DNA from: Cellulosimicrobium cellulans
GTDB taxonomy: Bacteria; Actinomycetota; Actinomycetes; Actinomycetales; Cellulomonadaceae
DNA length: 64,000 nt
Reading direction: 5' to 3'
Assembly: GCF_016921195.1 (NCBI RefSeq)
Contig: NZ_JAFGYF010000006.1
Coordinates: 62,001-126,000 of the forward strand
Shown here: piece after piece, positions 32,350-40,094 of the stretch
Layout of the letters: every line of letters begins with the position of its first letter
Position numbering within the stretch: the first letter of the stretch is position 1
The notes under the pieces: generated by a model
The model's database searches: none
Told to the model about the DNA's origin: nothing
Seen by the model: only the letters and a program-made list of their open reading frames with translations
Translations under genes and position numbers: made by a program

Positions 32350-33666
32350 ATGAAGGATGTGCTGTACGTCGACGGCGGGACCCCGCTGGACGGGACGATC
32401 ACCGTGCGCGGCGCGAAGAACTTCGTGTCCAAGGCCATGGTGGCGTCGTTGCTGGGGGAGTCGCCGAGCGTGCTGCGCAACGTGCCGCAGATCCGCGACG
32501 TCGGCGTCGTGACGGGGCTCCTGGAGCTGCACGGCGTGGCGGTGAAGTCCGACCCGGACGCGGGGATCCTCGACCTGGACCCGTCCAACGTCGAGTCGGC
32601 GCACGTCGCGGACATCGACGCGCACGCGGGCTCCAGCCGCATCCCGATCCTGTTCTGCGGCCCGCTGCTGCACCGCCTCGGCGAGGCGTTCATCCCCGAC
32701 CTCGGCGGGTGCCGGATCGGCGACCGGCCGATCAACTACCACCTGGACATCCTGCGCCAGTTCGGTGCCGTCGTGGACAAGCGCGAGAACGGGATCCACA
32801 TCCGCGCCCCGCGACGCCTCCAGGGCACCAAGATCGCGCTGCCGTACCCGTCGGTGGGTGCCACGGAGCAGCTCCTGCTCACGGCCGTGCGCGCCGAGGG
32901 CATCACGGAGCTGGCGAACGCCGCGATCGAGCCCGAGATCATGGACCTCATCGCGGTGCTCCAGAAGATGGGCGCGATCATCTCGGTCGACACCGACCGC
33001 GTGATCCGCATCGAGGGCGTGGACCGCCTCGACGGGTACACGCACACCGCGCTGGGCGACCGCATCGAGGCCGCCTCGTGGGCGTCGGCCGCGCTCGCCA
33101 CCGGCGGCGACATCACCGTCAAGGGCGCGACGCAGCCCGAGATGATGACGTTCCTCAACACCTTCCGCAAGGTCGGCGGCCGGTTCGACGTGCAGGACGA
33201 CGGCATCCGGTTCTGGCACCCGGGCGGGGACCTGGACCCCATCGTGCTCGAGACCGACGTGCACCCGGGCTTCATGACGGACTGGCAGCAGCCGCTCGTC
33301 GTCGCGCTCACCCAGGCCAAGGGCCTGTCGATCGTGCACGAGACCGTCTACGAGAACCGCTTCGGCTTCACCGACGCGCTGCGCGGCATGGGCGCGACCA
33401 TCCAGGTCTACAAGGAGTGCCTAGGCGGGCGCGACTGCCGGTTCGGGCAGCGCAACTTCCACCACTCGGCGGTCGTCTCCGGTCCGACGCCGCTCGCCGC
33501 GGCCGACATCGAGGTGCCCGACCTGCGCGGCGGCTTCTCCCACCTCATCGCGGCGCTCGCCGCGAAGGGCACGTCGACGGTGCGCGGCATCAGCCTCATC
33601 GACCGCGGCTACGAGAACTTCCAGGAGAAGCTGGTCGCGCTCGGCGCCGACGTCCGCCGGGACTGA
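32350..33666 (+). CDS. murA: UDP-N-acetylglucosamine 1-carboxyvinyltransferase
   Basis: 438 residues, full length. It transfers enolpyruvate from PEP to UDP-GlcNAc, the first committed step of peptidoglycan synthesis. The catalytic cysteine is Cys121 in 'LGGCRIGDRPINYHL', so the enzyme should be sensitive to fosfomycin unless drug uptake is absent. The N-terminal Lys-Asn pair of 'RGAKNFVSKAM' and the two-domain inside-out repeat pattern ('VSGPTPLAAADIEVPDLRGGFSHLIAALAAKGTSTV') are in place. Ribosome-binding site is weak (GAGCTC near the start). In many Actinobacteria plsC follows directly; here a two-component system is inserted. Confidence 0.96.
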   Translation: MKDVLYVDGGTPLDGTITVRGAKNFVSKAMVASLLGESPSVLRNVPQIRDVGVVTGLLELHGVAVKSDPDAGILDLDPSNVESAHVADIDAHAGSSRIPILFCGPLLHRLGEAFIPDLGGCRIGDRPINYHLDILRQFGAVVDKRENGIHIRAPRRLQGTKIALPYPSVGATEQLLLTAVRAEGITELANAAIEPEIMDLIAVLQKMGAIISVDTDRVIRIEGVDRLDGYTHTALGDRIEAASWASAALATGGDITVKGATQPEMMTFLNTFRKVGGRFDVQDDGIRFWHPGGDLDPIVLETDVHPGFMTDWQQPLVVALTQAKGLSIVHETVYENRFGFTDALRGMGATIQVYKECLGGRDCRFGQRNFHHSAVVSGPTPLAAADIEVPDLRGGFSHLIAALAAKGTSTVRGISLIDRGYENFQEKLVALGADVRRD

Positions 33667-33740
33667 CCGGACCGCCCGTCGCCGCGGGTCATGACGCCTG
33701 TCACGGCGGTGCGGCGCGCGTGCGTGGGACGCTGGTCCGC

Positions 33741-35045
33741 GTGATCACCCGACCGCGCACGTTCCTCGACGTGTGGAGTCGTCGGACCGCCCCTGAGCGG
33801 TTCGACGCCTACACGCGCTGGTCGCTGTACCTGCTCTCGCTGTTCGAGCCGTTCCTCGCACTCGTGCTCGTCGGTTCCGACCCGACGTTCCGACCGGGGG
33901 TCGTCAGCGCGTGGCTGCTGCTCGTCCTCGCGCACACCGTCACGTGCCTCGCCCTGCTCCGGGCCGGGGTGGTGCACTTCCTCGGGGGCCCGGTCGTGCG
34001 CCCGTGGCTGCTCGCGCTCCACGGGGCCGTGTCCCTCGCGGTCGCGATGGTCGGTCTCTGGACCTTCCCCGTCGAGTCGGCGGACGACGTCGCAGCGAGC
34101 GCCCGGTACTACGCGCTCCTGGTGGGGTTCGGCTTCGGCACGCTCGCCGTCGTGCCGCTCCTCACGTTCCGTCGCCTCGCGCTGCTCGCCGTCCTGTTCG
34201 GCGCCGTCACGGGGTGCGCGGTGTGGGTCGGGACGGGGCCGATCACCCCGACGACCGCCGGCGCGGCGCTCGCCCTCGGCCTCTCCGGCACGGTCATGCT
34301 CGTCGCGGTCTTCGGGTCCTACCGGGTGTCGGTGTGGATGCTCGGCATCGTGTGGGAGCAGGAGCGCACGCGCGTGCTGCACGCGCGGCTGGCCGTCGCC
34401 GAGGAGCGGCTGCGGTTCTCGCGCGACCTGCACGACGTCTTCGGGCGCACCCTGTCCGTGGTCGCCGTGAAGAGCGAGCTCGCCGCGGAGCTCGCGGCCC
34501 GCGGCCGGCCCGGCGCGGAGGAGCAGATGCTCGAGGTACGCCGCATCGCGCAGGACGCGCTGCGCGAGGTGCGCGCCGTCGTCGCGGGCTACCGCACCGC
34601 CGACCTCGGCGCCGAGCTCGTGGGCGCGCGCTCGGTGCTGCGCTCGGCGGGCATCGAGACCACCGTGCACGGCGAGGAGACACCGGTCGGCGCCGCGGCG
34701 CAGGAGGCGCTCGCGTGGGCGGTCCGGGAGGCGGTGACGAACGTCGTGCGGCACTCGACCGCACGCACCTGCACGATCACCGTCCACCGGGACGGTGCGT
34801 CGAGCGTCGTGGAGATCGTCAACGACGGCGCACCTGCGGGCGCAGGCGACGGGCGCGGCTCGGGGCTGGTCGGGCTCCGCGAGCGGTTGGAGGAGGCTGG
34901 GGGGAGCCTGCGGACGTGGTTCGACGGCGGGCGGTTCGGCCTCGTCGCGCGCGTGCCGGACGACGGCGCTGCCCGCGGCGCGCCGGCGCGGCAGCCCGAC
35001 CACGACCTCCCCTCTCCTGCGCCCGAAAGGTCCACGCGCGCGTGA
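33741..35045 (+). CDS. DesK-like sensor histidine kinase (HisKA_3)
   Basis: 434 residues from GTG 33741 with a GACGCT -10-like hexamer 7 nt upstream. Five to six membrane segments (about 22-205) with short loops form a membrane-embedded sensor. The HisKA_3 motif 'LRFSRDLHDVFGRTLSVVAVKSELA' carries the phospho-accepting His near residue 232, and 'WAVREAVTNVVRHST' and 'GSGLVGLRERLEEAGGS' are the N and G boxes. The sensor layout recalls DesK, which reads membrane state, but sequence alone cannot assign the signal. The stop overlaps the response regulator by 4 nt (GTGA). Inserted between murA and plsC. Confidence 0.92.
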   Translation: MITRPRTFLDVWSRRTAPERFDAYTRWSLYLLSLFEPFLALVLVGSDPTFRPGVVSAWLLLVLAHTVTCLALLRAGVVHFLGGPVVRPWLLALHGAVSLAVAMVGLWTFPVESADDVAASARYYALLVGFGFGTLAVVPLLTFRRLALLAVLFGAVTGCAVWVGTGPITPTTAGAALALGLSGTVMLVAVFGSYRVSVWMLGIVWEQERTRVLHARLAVAEERLRFSRDLHDVFGRTLSVVAVKSELAAELAARGRPGAEEQMLEVRRIAQDALREVRAVVAGYRTADLGAELVGARSVLRSAGIETTVHGEETPVGAAAQEALAWAVREAVTNVVRHSTARTCTITVHRDGASSVVEIVNDGAPAGAGDGRGSGLVGLRERLEEAGGSLRTWFDGGRFGLVARVPDDGAARGAPARQPDHDLPSPAPERSTRA

Positions 35046-35647
35046 TCCGCATCCTGCTCGCCGACGACGAGAACCTCATCCGCGACGCCGTCGCGTCGCT
35101 CCTGGCGCTCGAGGACGACCTCGACGTCGTCGCCCAGGCCGCCTCCGGGCCCGAGGCCGTGGCGGCGGCGCTCAAGCACGAGCCCGACGTCGCGGTGCTC
35201 GACCTCCAGATGCCCGGCCTGGACGGGGTCGAGGTCGCGCAGCGGCTCGCGCGCGACCTGCCGTCCTGCGGTGTGGTGATCGTCACGAGCCACGGGCGGC
35301 CCGGCTACCTCAAGCGGGCGCTGGAGGCGGGCGCGCGCGGGTTCCTCCCCAAGACGGTCTCCTCGCGCGTGCTCGCGGACGTCGTGCGCCAGGTGCGCGA
35401 CGGCGGCCGGTACGTCGACCCCGAGCTCGCCGCCGAGGCGATCGCGGCGGGTGCGAGCCCGCTCACCGCGCGCGAGGCGGACGTGCTCGAGCTCGCCGCC
35501 GACGGCGCGCCCGTCGAGGAGATCGCGACGCGCGCCCACCTGGCTCCCGGCACGGTGCGCAACTACCTGTCGTCGGCGGCGGCCAAGCTCGGGGCGGCGA
35601 ACCGCCACGAGGCCGCGCACGTCGCCCGGCGGCACGGCTGGATCTGA
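35042..35647 (+). CDS. NarL/LuxR-type response regulator, DesR-like
   Basis: 201 residues. Receiver (1-118) with Asp in 'PDVAVLDLQMPGLDG', acidic pair in 'ILLADDENLIRD' and Lys in 'GFLPKTVSS'. LuxR helix-turn-helix (about 140-200) 'LTAREADVLELAADGAPVEEIATRAHLAPGTVRNYLSSAAAKLGAANRH'. The overlap with the kinase stop makes the pair one unit. The next gene, a phospholipid acyltransferase, starts about 30 nt later with its own -10, so lipid-related control is plausible, consistent with the DesKR-like relationship. Confidence 0.93.
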   Translation: MIRILLADDENLIRDAVASLLALEDDLDVVAQAASGPEAVAAALKHEPDVAVLDLQMPGLDGVEVAQRLARDLPSCGVVIVTSHGRPGYLKRALEAGARGFLPKTVSSRVLADVVRQVRDGGRYVDPELAAEAIAAGASPLTAREADVLELAADGAPVEEIATRAHLAPGTVRNYLSSAAAKLGAANRHEAAHVARRHGWI

Positions 35648-35665
35648 GCGCGGGGTCGCGCCCGG

Positions 35666-35671
35666 TAGGCT
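35666..35671 (+). promoter_or_regulatory. -10 hexamer upstream of plsC
   Basis: TAGGCT, 8 nt before the GTG at 35680. Confidence 0.4.
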
Positions 35672-35679
35672 CGGTGACC

Positions 35680-36405
35680 GTGCCGAGCCTGCCCGAGACC
35701 CCGCGCGCGTACAAGACCCTCGCGTTCTTCCTGCGCCCGATCCTCTTCGCGATCACCCGCCGCGACTGGCGCGGCGCGGAGAACCTGCCCCCGACCGGCT
35801 TCATCGCCGCGGCGAACCACGTCACGGAGGTCGACCCCGTGACGCTCGCGCACTTCCTTTACGACCAGGGACGCGCACCCAAGATCACGGCCAAGGCGTC
35901 GCTGTGGAAGGTGCCGGTCCTCGGCCGGATCCTCACGAGCACGGGCATGATCCCGGTGCACCGCGGCACGGCGGGTGCGGCGCAGTCGCTCGTCGACTCG
36001 ACGGCGCGCCTCGCCGAGGGCCAGTGCGTCGTGTTCTTCCCCGAGGGGACGCTGACGCGCGACCCCGACGGCTGGCCCATGGTCGGCAAGACGGGCGTCG
36101 CGCGCCTCGCCCTGACGAGCCGCGCCCCGGTGGTGCCCATCGCGCAGTGGGGCGCGGAGCAGCTCCTGGCGCCGTACGGCAAGGTGTTCAAGCCGATCCC
36201 GCCCAAGCGGGTCGCCGTCCACGCCGGACCGCCCGTCGACCTGTCCGACCTCTACGACCGCCCGCAGGACACCGCGACGCTGCGCGAGGCGACCGAGCGC
36301 ATCATGGCGGCGATCACGCGCCAGCTCGAGGAGATCCGCGGCGCGAAGGCGCCCGCGGAGCGCTTCGACCTGCGTCAGCACCCGGGCTCGGAGCGCCGCC
36401 GGTGA
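35680..36405 (+). CDS. plsC: 1-acyl-sn-glycerol-3-phosphate acyltransferase
   Basis: 241 residues. Acyltransferase motif HxxxxD in 'AANHVTEVDPVTLAH' and the substrate-binding 'FFPEGTLTRD' (FPEGT) are intact; 'VPVHRGT' gives the third block. It acylates lysophosphatidate to phosphatidate on the cytoplasmic face of the membrane. A GTG at 35674 is an alternative start, but 35680 fits the -10 element better. Its stop overlaps the gpsA start by 4 nt, so the two glycerolipid genes are translationally coupled. Confidence 0.93.
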   Translation: MPSLPETPRAYKTLAFFLRPILFAITRRDWRGAENLPPTGFIAAANHVTEVDPVTLAHFLYDQGRAPKITAKASLWKVPVLGRILTSTGMIPVHRGTAGAAQSLVDSTARLAEGQCVVFFPEGTLTRDPDGWPMVGKTGVARLALTSRAPVVPIAQWGAEQLLAPYGKVFKPIPPKRVAVHAGPPVDLSDLYDRPQDTATLREATERIMAAITRQLEEIRGAKAPAERFDLRQHPGSERRR

Positions 36406-37484
36406 GCGGGGACCAGACCGTCGAGATCAGCCCCGCGCCGCTCGGCACGGACGACGCGTCCACCGAGGAGCGCGTCGTCGCCGCGGTCCTCGGGTCGGGG
36501 AGCTGGGGCACGACGTTCGCCGCCGTGCTCGCCGACGCCGGCTGCGAGGTCCGCCTGTGGGGTCGCGACCCCGAGGTCGCCGCGCAGGTGAACGTCGAGC
36601 GACGCAACGAGAAGCGGCTGCCGGGCATCGAGCTGCCCACGGGCATCCGGGCCACGACCGACGCGCGCGACGCGCTCGCCGGGGCGGGCCTGGTGGTCGT
36701 CGCGATCCCCTCGCAGGTCGCGCGCACGACGCTCGCCGAGCTGCGTCCGCACCTGGAGCCCGACGCCGTCGCGGTCTCGCTCATGAAGGGCGTCGAGCTG
36801 AGCACCGACCGCCGCATGAGCGAGGTCGTCGCGGAGTCCCTCGGACTGCCGCCGGAGCGCGTCGCCGTGGTGTCCGGACCCAACCTGGCGCGGGAGATCG
36901 CGCACCGTCAGCCGACGGCGACCGTGGTGTCGTGCGTCGACGAGGACGTGGCGCGGTACGTCGCGCGCGCCTGCTCGTCGTCGTACTTCCGCCCCTACAC
37001 CAACCGCGACGTGGTCGGGGTCGAGCTGTGCGGGGCGGTGAAGAACGTCATCGCGCTCGCCGTGGGGATCGCCCAGGGCCGGGGGTTCGGCTACAACACG
37101 ACGGCCACCGTCATCACGCGCGGCCTCGTGGAGATCACGCGGCTCGGGCTCGCGCTCGGGGCGGACGCCGAGACGTTCCCCGGCCTCGCGGGCATGGGGG
37201 ACCTCGTCGCGACGTGCTCGTCGCCGCTCTCGCGCAACCACACGCTGGGCAAGCACGTCGGCCAGGGGCTGAGCCTCGACGACGCCATCGCGGCGACCGG
37301 CGGCACGGCCGAGGGGGTCAAGTCGTGCCGCTCGGTCCTTGAGCTCGCCCAGAAGGTGGGGGTCGAGATGCCGATCACGGCCGGCGTCGTCGCGGTGCTC
37401 CACGAGGGGATGCCGGTCGACGAGATGGCGCGCGGCCTCCTCGCCCGCCCCCAGAAGGCCGAGGGGATCTCGGCGGAGCGCTGA
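36402..37484 (+). CDS. gpsA: NAD(P)-dependent glycerol-3-phosphate dehydrogenase
   Basis: 360 residues, slightly long because of a 20-residue acidic N-terminal lead. It reduces dihydroxyacetone phosphate to sn-glycerol-3-phosphate, the head-group precursor for PlsC. Nucleotide-binding 'VLGSGSWGTTFAAVLADAG', 'SGPNLAREIA' and the catalytic Lys block 'LCGAVKNVIALAVGIAQG' with 'GLAGMGDLVATCSSP' are present. The GTG start sits inside the plsC stop (GTGA). This plsC-gpsA pair is the conserved actinobacterial arrangement between murA and ddl. Confidence 0.96.
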   Translation: MSGDQTVEISPAPLGTDDASTEERVVAAVLGSGSWGTTFAAVLADAGCEVRLWGRDPEVAAQVNVERRNEKRLPGIELPTGIRATTDARDALAGAGLVVVAIPSQVARTTLAELRPHLEPDAVAVSLMKGVELSTDRRMSEVVAESLGLPPERVAVVSGPNLAREIAHRQPTATVVSCVDEDVARYVARACSSSYFRPYTNRDVVGVELCGAVKNVIALAVGIAQGRGFGYNTTATVITRGLVEITRLGLALGADAETFPGLAGMGDLVATCSSPLSRNHTLGKHVGQGLSLDDAIAATGGTAEGVKSCRSVLELAQKVGVEMPITAGVVAVLHEGMPVDEMARGLLARPQKAEGISAER

Positions 37485-37520
37485 GGGGGTCGCCGACCCT
37501 CGGGTGGGGCCGCGCGCGCG

Positions 37521-38240
37521 TCAGTCGTCGTCGCGCACGTCGACGACCACGCGTGTCGGGTCCTCGAGCGAGAACACCCGGAACGGGCGCCGCTCGTCGT
37601 CGACCCCGACGAACGCCTGGGTGTACCCCTCGAACACGCCGCGGAGCAGGACCTCCTCGACCTCGCCGTCGTCGCCGGCACGCACCGGGTTGGGCTCGGT
37701 GTACTCCTCGACGCCGGTGTCCATGGGGTAGCCCGAGCCGGAGATCATGACCTGCAGGTAGGCGTCGCCGTCGACCGTCGCGACGTTGCCGCTGCCGTCG
37801 TCGACCGGCTGGTCGACGTACTCCACGCGCCACCCGGGCGTCCCGGTGCCGCCGAGCTCGAGGACGACCCGGTCGTACCCGTCGTGGTGCCCGATCCGGA
37901 TGTCCGTCACGGTGAGCGCCGCGTCCGCGGAGGGGTCCTGCGTGTCCGGGTCGGTGTTCGCGGGGAACGGGAGCGGTGCTTCGGTCGCGTCGTCGGCCGG
38001 TGCCGTGGAGCCGTCCGTCGGGCTCTCGCCCGGGCCGTCGGTCGGTGAGTCGGTGGGGCTGGGGGAGCCGCTCGTCGCGGTGCCCGACGGCGACGGGGAG
38101 TCGTCCGTGCCGCCGGGGGAGCATGCGGCGAGCGAGAGCGCCAGCAGCCCGACGACGGCCGTCGCGACCCGCGGTGACGTCACGGTCGCGCGTCGCCCCC
38201 GGTCGCCACGGTCCGTGCGCATCGTTCCTCGTGCGTCCAT
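37521..38240 (-). CDS. Secreted lipoprotein with AMIN-like domain
   Basis: 239 residues. Basic N-terminus, hydrophobic segment and lipobox 'LALSLAAC' (Cys at about 40) followed by a Ser/Pro/Thr/Asp-rich linker of about 50 residues. The C-terminal domain (about 105-239) has 'VTDIRIGHHDGYDRVVLEL' and 'VEEVLLRGVFEGYTQAFVGVDDERRPFRVFSLEDPTRVVVDV', the pattern of AMIN-like domains that bind cell wall or carbohydrate. It is convergent with gpsA. The ATG at 38240 has TACGAT 7 nt upstream (38248-38253); MRTDRGD, 6 codons later, is an alternative start. Confidence 0.8.
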   Translation of the reverse strand: MDARGTMRTDRGDRGRRATVTSPRVATAVVGLLALSLAACSPGGTDDSPSPSGTATSGSPSPTDSPTDGPGESPTDGSTAPADDATEAPLPFPANTDPDTQDPSADAALTVTDIRIGHHDGYDRVVLELGGTGTPGWRVEYVDQPVDDGSGNVATVDGDAYLQVMISGSGYPMDTGVEEYTEPNPVRAGDDGEVEEVLLRGVFEGYTQAFVGVDDERRPFRVFSLEDPTRVVVDVRDDD

Positions 38241-38247
38241 GGGACCG

Positions 38248-38253
38248 ATCGTA
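38248..38253 (-). promoter_or_regulatory. -10 hexamer of leaderless lipoprotein gene
   Basis: TACGAT on the minus strand, 7 nt before the ATG at 38240. Confidence 0.45.
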
Positions 38254-38402
38254 GAAACCGCAGGTCACGCTCGCGCGACGGCCAGAGCACGGTCCGGTCC
38301 CGGTCCGGTCACGGAGGCGTCTCGACGGGACCTCGCCCGCGTCTCGTAGACCGTGCGCGCCGGGGGTCTGCGGACCCGTGGCCCCGCCCACGTGGTCGAC
38401 GC

Positions 38403-38408
38403 TAGGCT
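38403..38408 (+). promoter_or_regulatory. -10 hexamer of leaderless small membrane-protein gene
   Basis: TAGGCT followed by 6 nt (CGGAGG) and the ATG at 38415. The spacer is also Shine-Dalgarno-like. Confidence 0.5.
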
Positions 38409-38414
38409 CGGAGG

Positions 38415-38774
38415 ATGCTGCAGGGGACCGGCGCAGACGTGGTGGGTGTGCTCGTCGCGATCGCGCTCACGGTGCTGCTCGTGGCTGGGATCGCGCGGTT
38501 CACCTCGGGCGCCGAGGCGCGCGCCCGCCGCGACGCGGGCGGGGGCGAGAGCGCGTCGTCTGGCATGTTCGGCGAGATCGTCGAGATCTTCCAGCCCAGC
38601 CGCACGCACCTCACCGAGGAGAAGGAGCGCCAGCGCCTCGACATCGTGCAGCGCCCCGCCGAGGGCCGCCCGTTCGACGTCGACCTCGACGGCGGCGTCT
38701 TCTACGTCCCGACGGACTCGACGGACTCGACGGACCCGACGCGGTCCCGGCGCCCGGGCACCGGCGCGCGGTAG
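38415..38774 (+). CDS. Small single-span membrane protein (DUF6191-like)
   Basis: 119 residues with one membrane helix (about 8-27, VGVLVAIALTVLLVAGIA) and a cytoplasmic part containing 'SSGMFGEIVEIFQPSRTHLTEEKERQRLDIVQR', which resembles the short actinobacterial DUF6191 proteins. The match is by eye and the family name is uncertain. Near the C-terminus a 9-bp tandem repeat gives TDSTDSTDPT. Function unknown. Convergent with the trans-sulfuration gene. Confidence 0.7.
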   Translation: MLQGTGADVVGVLVAIALTVLLVAGIARFTSGAEARARRDAGGGESASSGMFGEIVEIFQPSRTHLTEEKERQRLDIVQRPAEGRPFDVDLDGGVFYVPTDSTDSTDPTRSRRPGTGAR

Positions 38775-38790
38775 CGGACCCCGCGCGAGG

Positions 38791-39942
38791 TCAGCCGGCG
38801 GACGCCCGCAGCGCCTGGTCGAGGTCCCGCCAGAGGTCCTCGACGTCCTCGATGCCCACGGAGAGCCGCAGCAGGTCCTCGGGGACCGTGAGCGACTCGG
38901 TCGCGAACCGGCGACGACGCTCCAGGCTCGACTCCACGCCCCCGAGGCTCGTCGCAGGCACCCACAGGCGCACGGCACCGACGACGGCGTCAGCGCCTGC
39001 GGCGCCGCCGCGCGGCCGAAGCCCGAGGATCGACCCGTAGCCCGTCATGAGGCGCGACGCGCGATCATGCCCGGGATCGGCGGGCAGGCTCGGGTGGCGC
39101 ACCTCGACGACGTCGGGGTGGTCCGCGAGACGCTGGGCGAGCTCCGCCGCGTTCGCCTGCGAGCGTTCCACGCGCAGCGCGAGCGTGCGCAGCCCGCGCA
39201 GCGCGAGCCACACCTCGAACGGGCCGGGGATCGACCCGTGGAGCGTCCGGTAGGCCCGCAGCGTCGCGGTGAGCTCGGCCGTGCGCGCGACGGCGGCCCC
39301 GAGGACGACGTCGGAGTGCCCGGCGAGGTACTTCGTCACCGAGTGCACGACGACGTCCGCGCCGTGGGAGAGCGGCTGCTGCCCCAGAGGCGTCGCGAAC
39401 GTGTTGTCGACGGCGGTGAGGACGCCGCGCTCGCGCGCGGCCGCGAGCAGCACGGGCAGGTCGGCGACCTCGAGCATGGGGTTCGTCGGGGACTCGACGA
39501 GCAGGAGCGAGGCCCCGTCGAGCGCGGCGACGACCTGGTCGGTGTCCGCGACGTCGACGCGGACGACCTCGACCCCCGCGCGCGCGGCGAGGTCGTCGGC
39601 GAAGCCGAGCGTCACCTGGTACGCGTGCCGGGGGAGCACGACCTTGCCACCGGCCGGGACGACCGAGAAGACCGCCGCGATCGCCGCCATCCCGGAACCG
39701 AAGACCACGCCGGCCTGCTCGCCGCCCTCGAGCGCGGCGAGCGCCTCCTCGAACGGGTGCCACGTCTCGGTGTCCATGCGGGTGTACAGGAGCTCTCCGG
39801 GCTGCTGGACGCCTTGCGAGACGTACGTCGAGGACAGGACGATCGGCGGGTTCACGGGCGCGCCCTGCGCCCGCTCGGGCCGTCCCGCGGCGACGGCGAC
39901 GGTAGCGGGGGAGAGGGCGGCGGGGACGTGCGGGTCGCTCAT
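38791..39942 (-). CDS. Trans-sulfuration PLP enzyme (cystathionine gamma-synthase/lyase type)
   Basis: 383 residues of the Cys/Met-metabolism PLP family. PLP lysine is Lys204 in 'VVHSVTKYLAGHSDV', Asp179 in 'TAVDNTFATPLGQQP' contacts the pyridine nitrogen, and 'VFGSGMAAIAAV' holds the phosphate. Members are cystathionine gamma-synthase, gamma- or beta-lyase or O-acylhomoserine sulfhydrylase; short loops make the choice uncertain. The leaderless start is supported by TACGCT 6 nt before the ATG (39949-39954). No regulatory RNA of the SAM type is seen upstream. Confidence 0.88.
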   Translation of the reverse strand: MSDPHVPAALSPATVAVAAGRPERAQGAPVNPPIVLSSTYVSQGVQQPGELLYTRMDTETWHPFEEALAALEGGEQAGVVFGSGMAAIAAVFSVVPAGGKVVLPRHAYQVTLGFADDLAARAGVEVVRVDVADTDQVVAALDGASLLLVESPTNPMLEVADLPVLLAAARERGVLTAVDNTFATPLGQQPLSHGADVVVHSVTKYLAGHSDVVLGAAVARTAELTATLRAYRTLHGSIPGPFEVWLALRGLRTLALRVERSQANAAELAQRLADHPDVVEVRHPSLPADPGHDRASRLMTGYGSILGLRPRGGAAGADAVVGAVRLWVPATSLGGVESSLERRRRFATESLTVPEDLLRLSVGIEDVEDLWRDLDQALRASAG

Positions 39943-39948
39943 GGCGGC

Positions 39949-39954
39949 AGCGTA
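39949..39954 (-). promoter_or_regulatory. -10 hexamer of leaderless trans-sulfuration gene
   Basis: TACGCT on the minus strand, 6 nt before the ATG at 39942. Confidence 0.55.
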
Positions 39955-40018
39955 CGCCCGGGGCCGTGACGCGTGCCCCGGGCGATCACCTCCCGGTCAC
40001 GCCTCCCGTCCCCGGCTT

Positions 40019-40082
40019 CCGCCGAGCATGCGGTCGTGGCCCGTCCGGTGCTCAGGACGGGCCGCAGCCACATGCTCGGCGG
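40019..40082. repeat. 64-bp palindromic repeat, copy B, intergenic hairpin
   Basis: Outer arms CCGCCGAGCATG (40019-40030) and CATGCTCGGCGG (40071-40082) pair perfectly, and inner arms GGCCCGTCC (40038-40046) and GGACGGGCC (40055-40063) extend the structure. It ends 12 nt before the stop of the upstream gene (minus strand) and can act as its terminator. Homologous to copy A in leuS. Confidence 0.7.
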
Positions 40083-40094
40083 GCGACGCGCCGC

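Noticed and set aside
34795-35680. Very long plus-strand frame joining the kinase and plsC
   Set aside because: Clear separate starts, domain ends and 4-nt overlaps show distinct genes.
39943-40018. SAM-type or other regulatory RNA before the trans-sulfuration gene
   Set aside because: The gene looks leaderless and the upstream stretch lacks a conserved riboswitch core.
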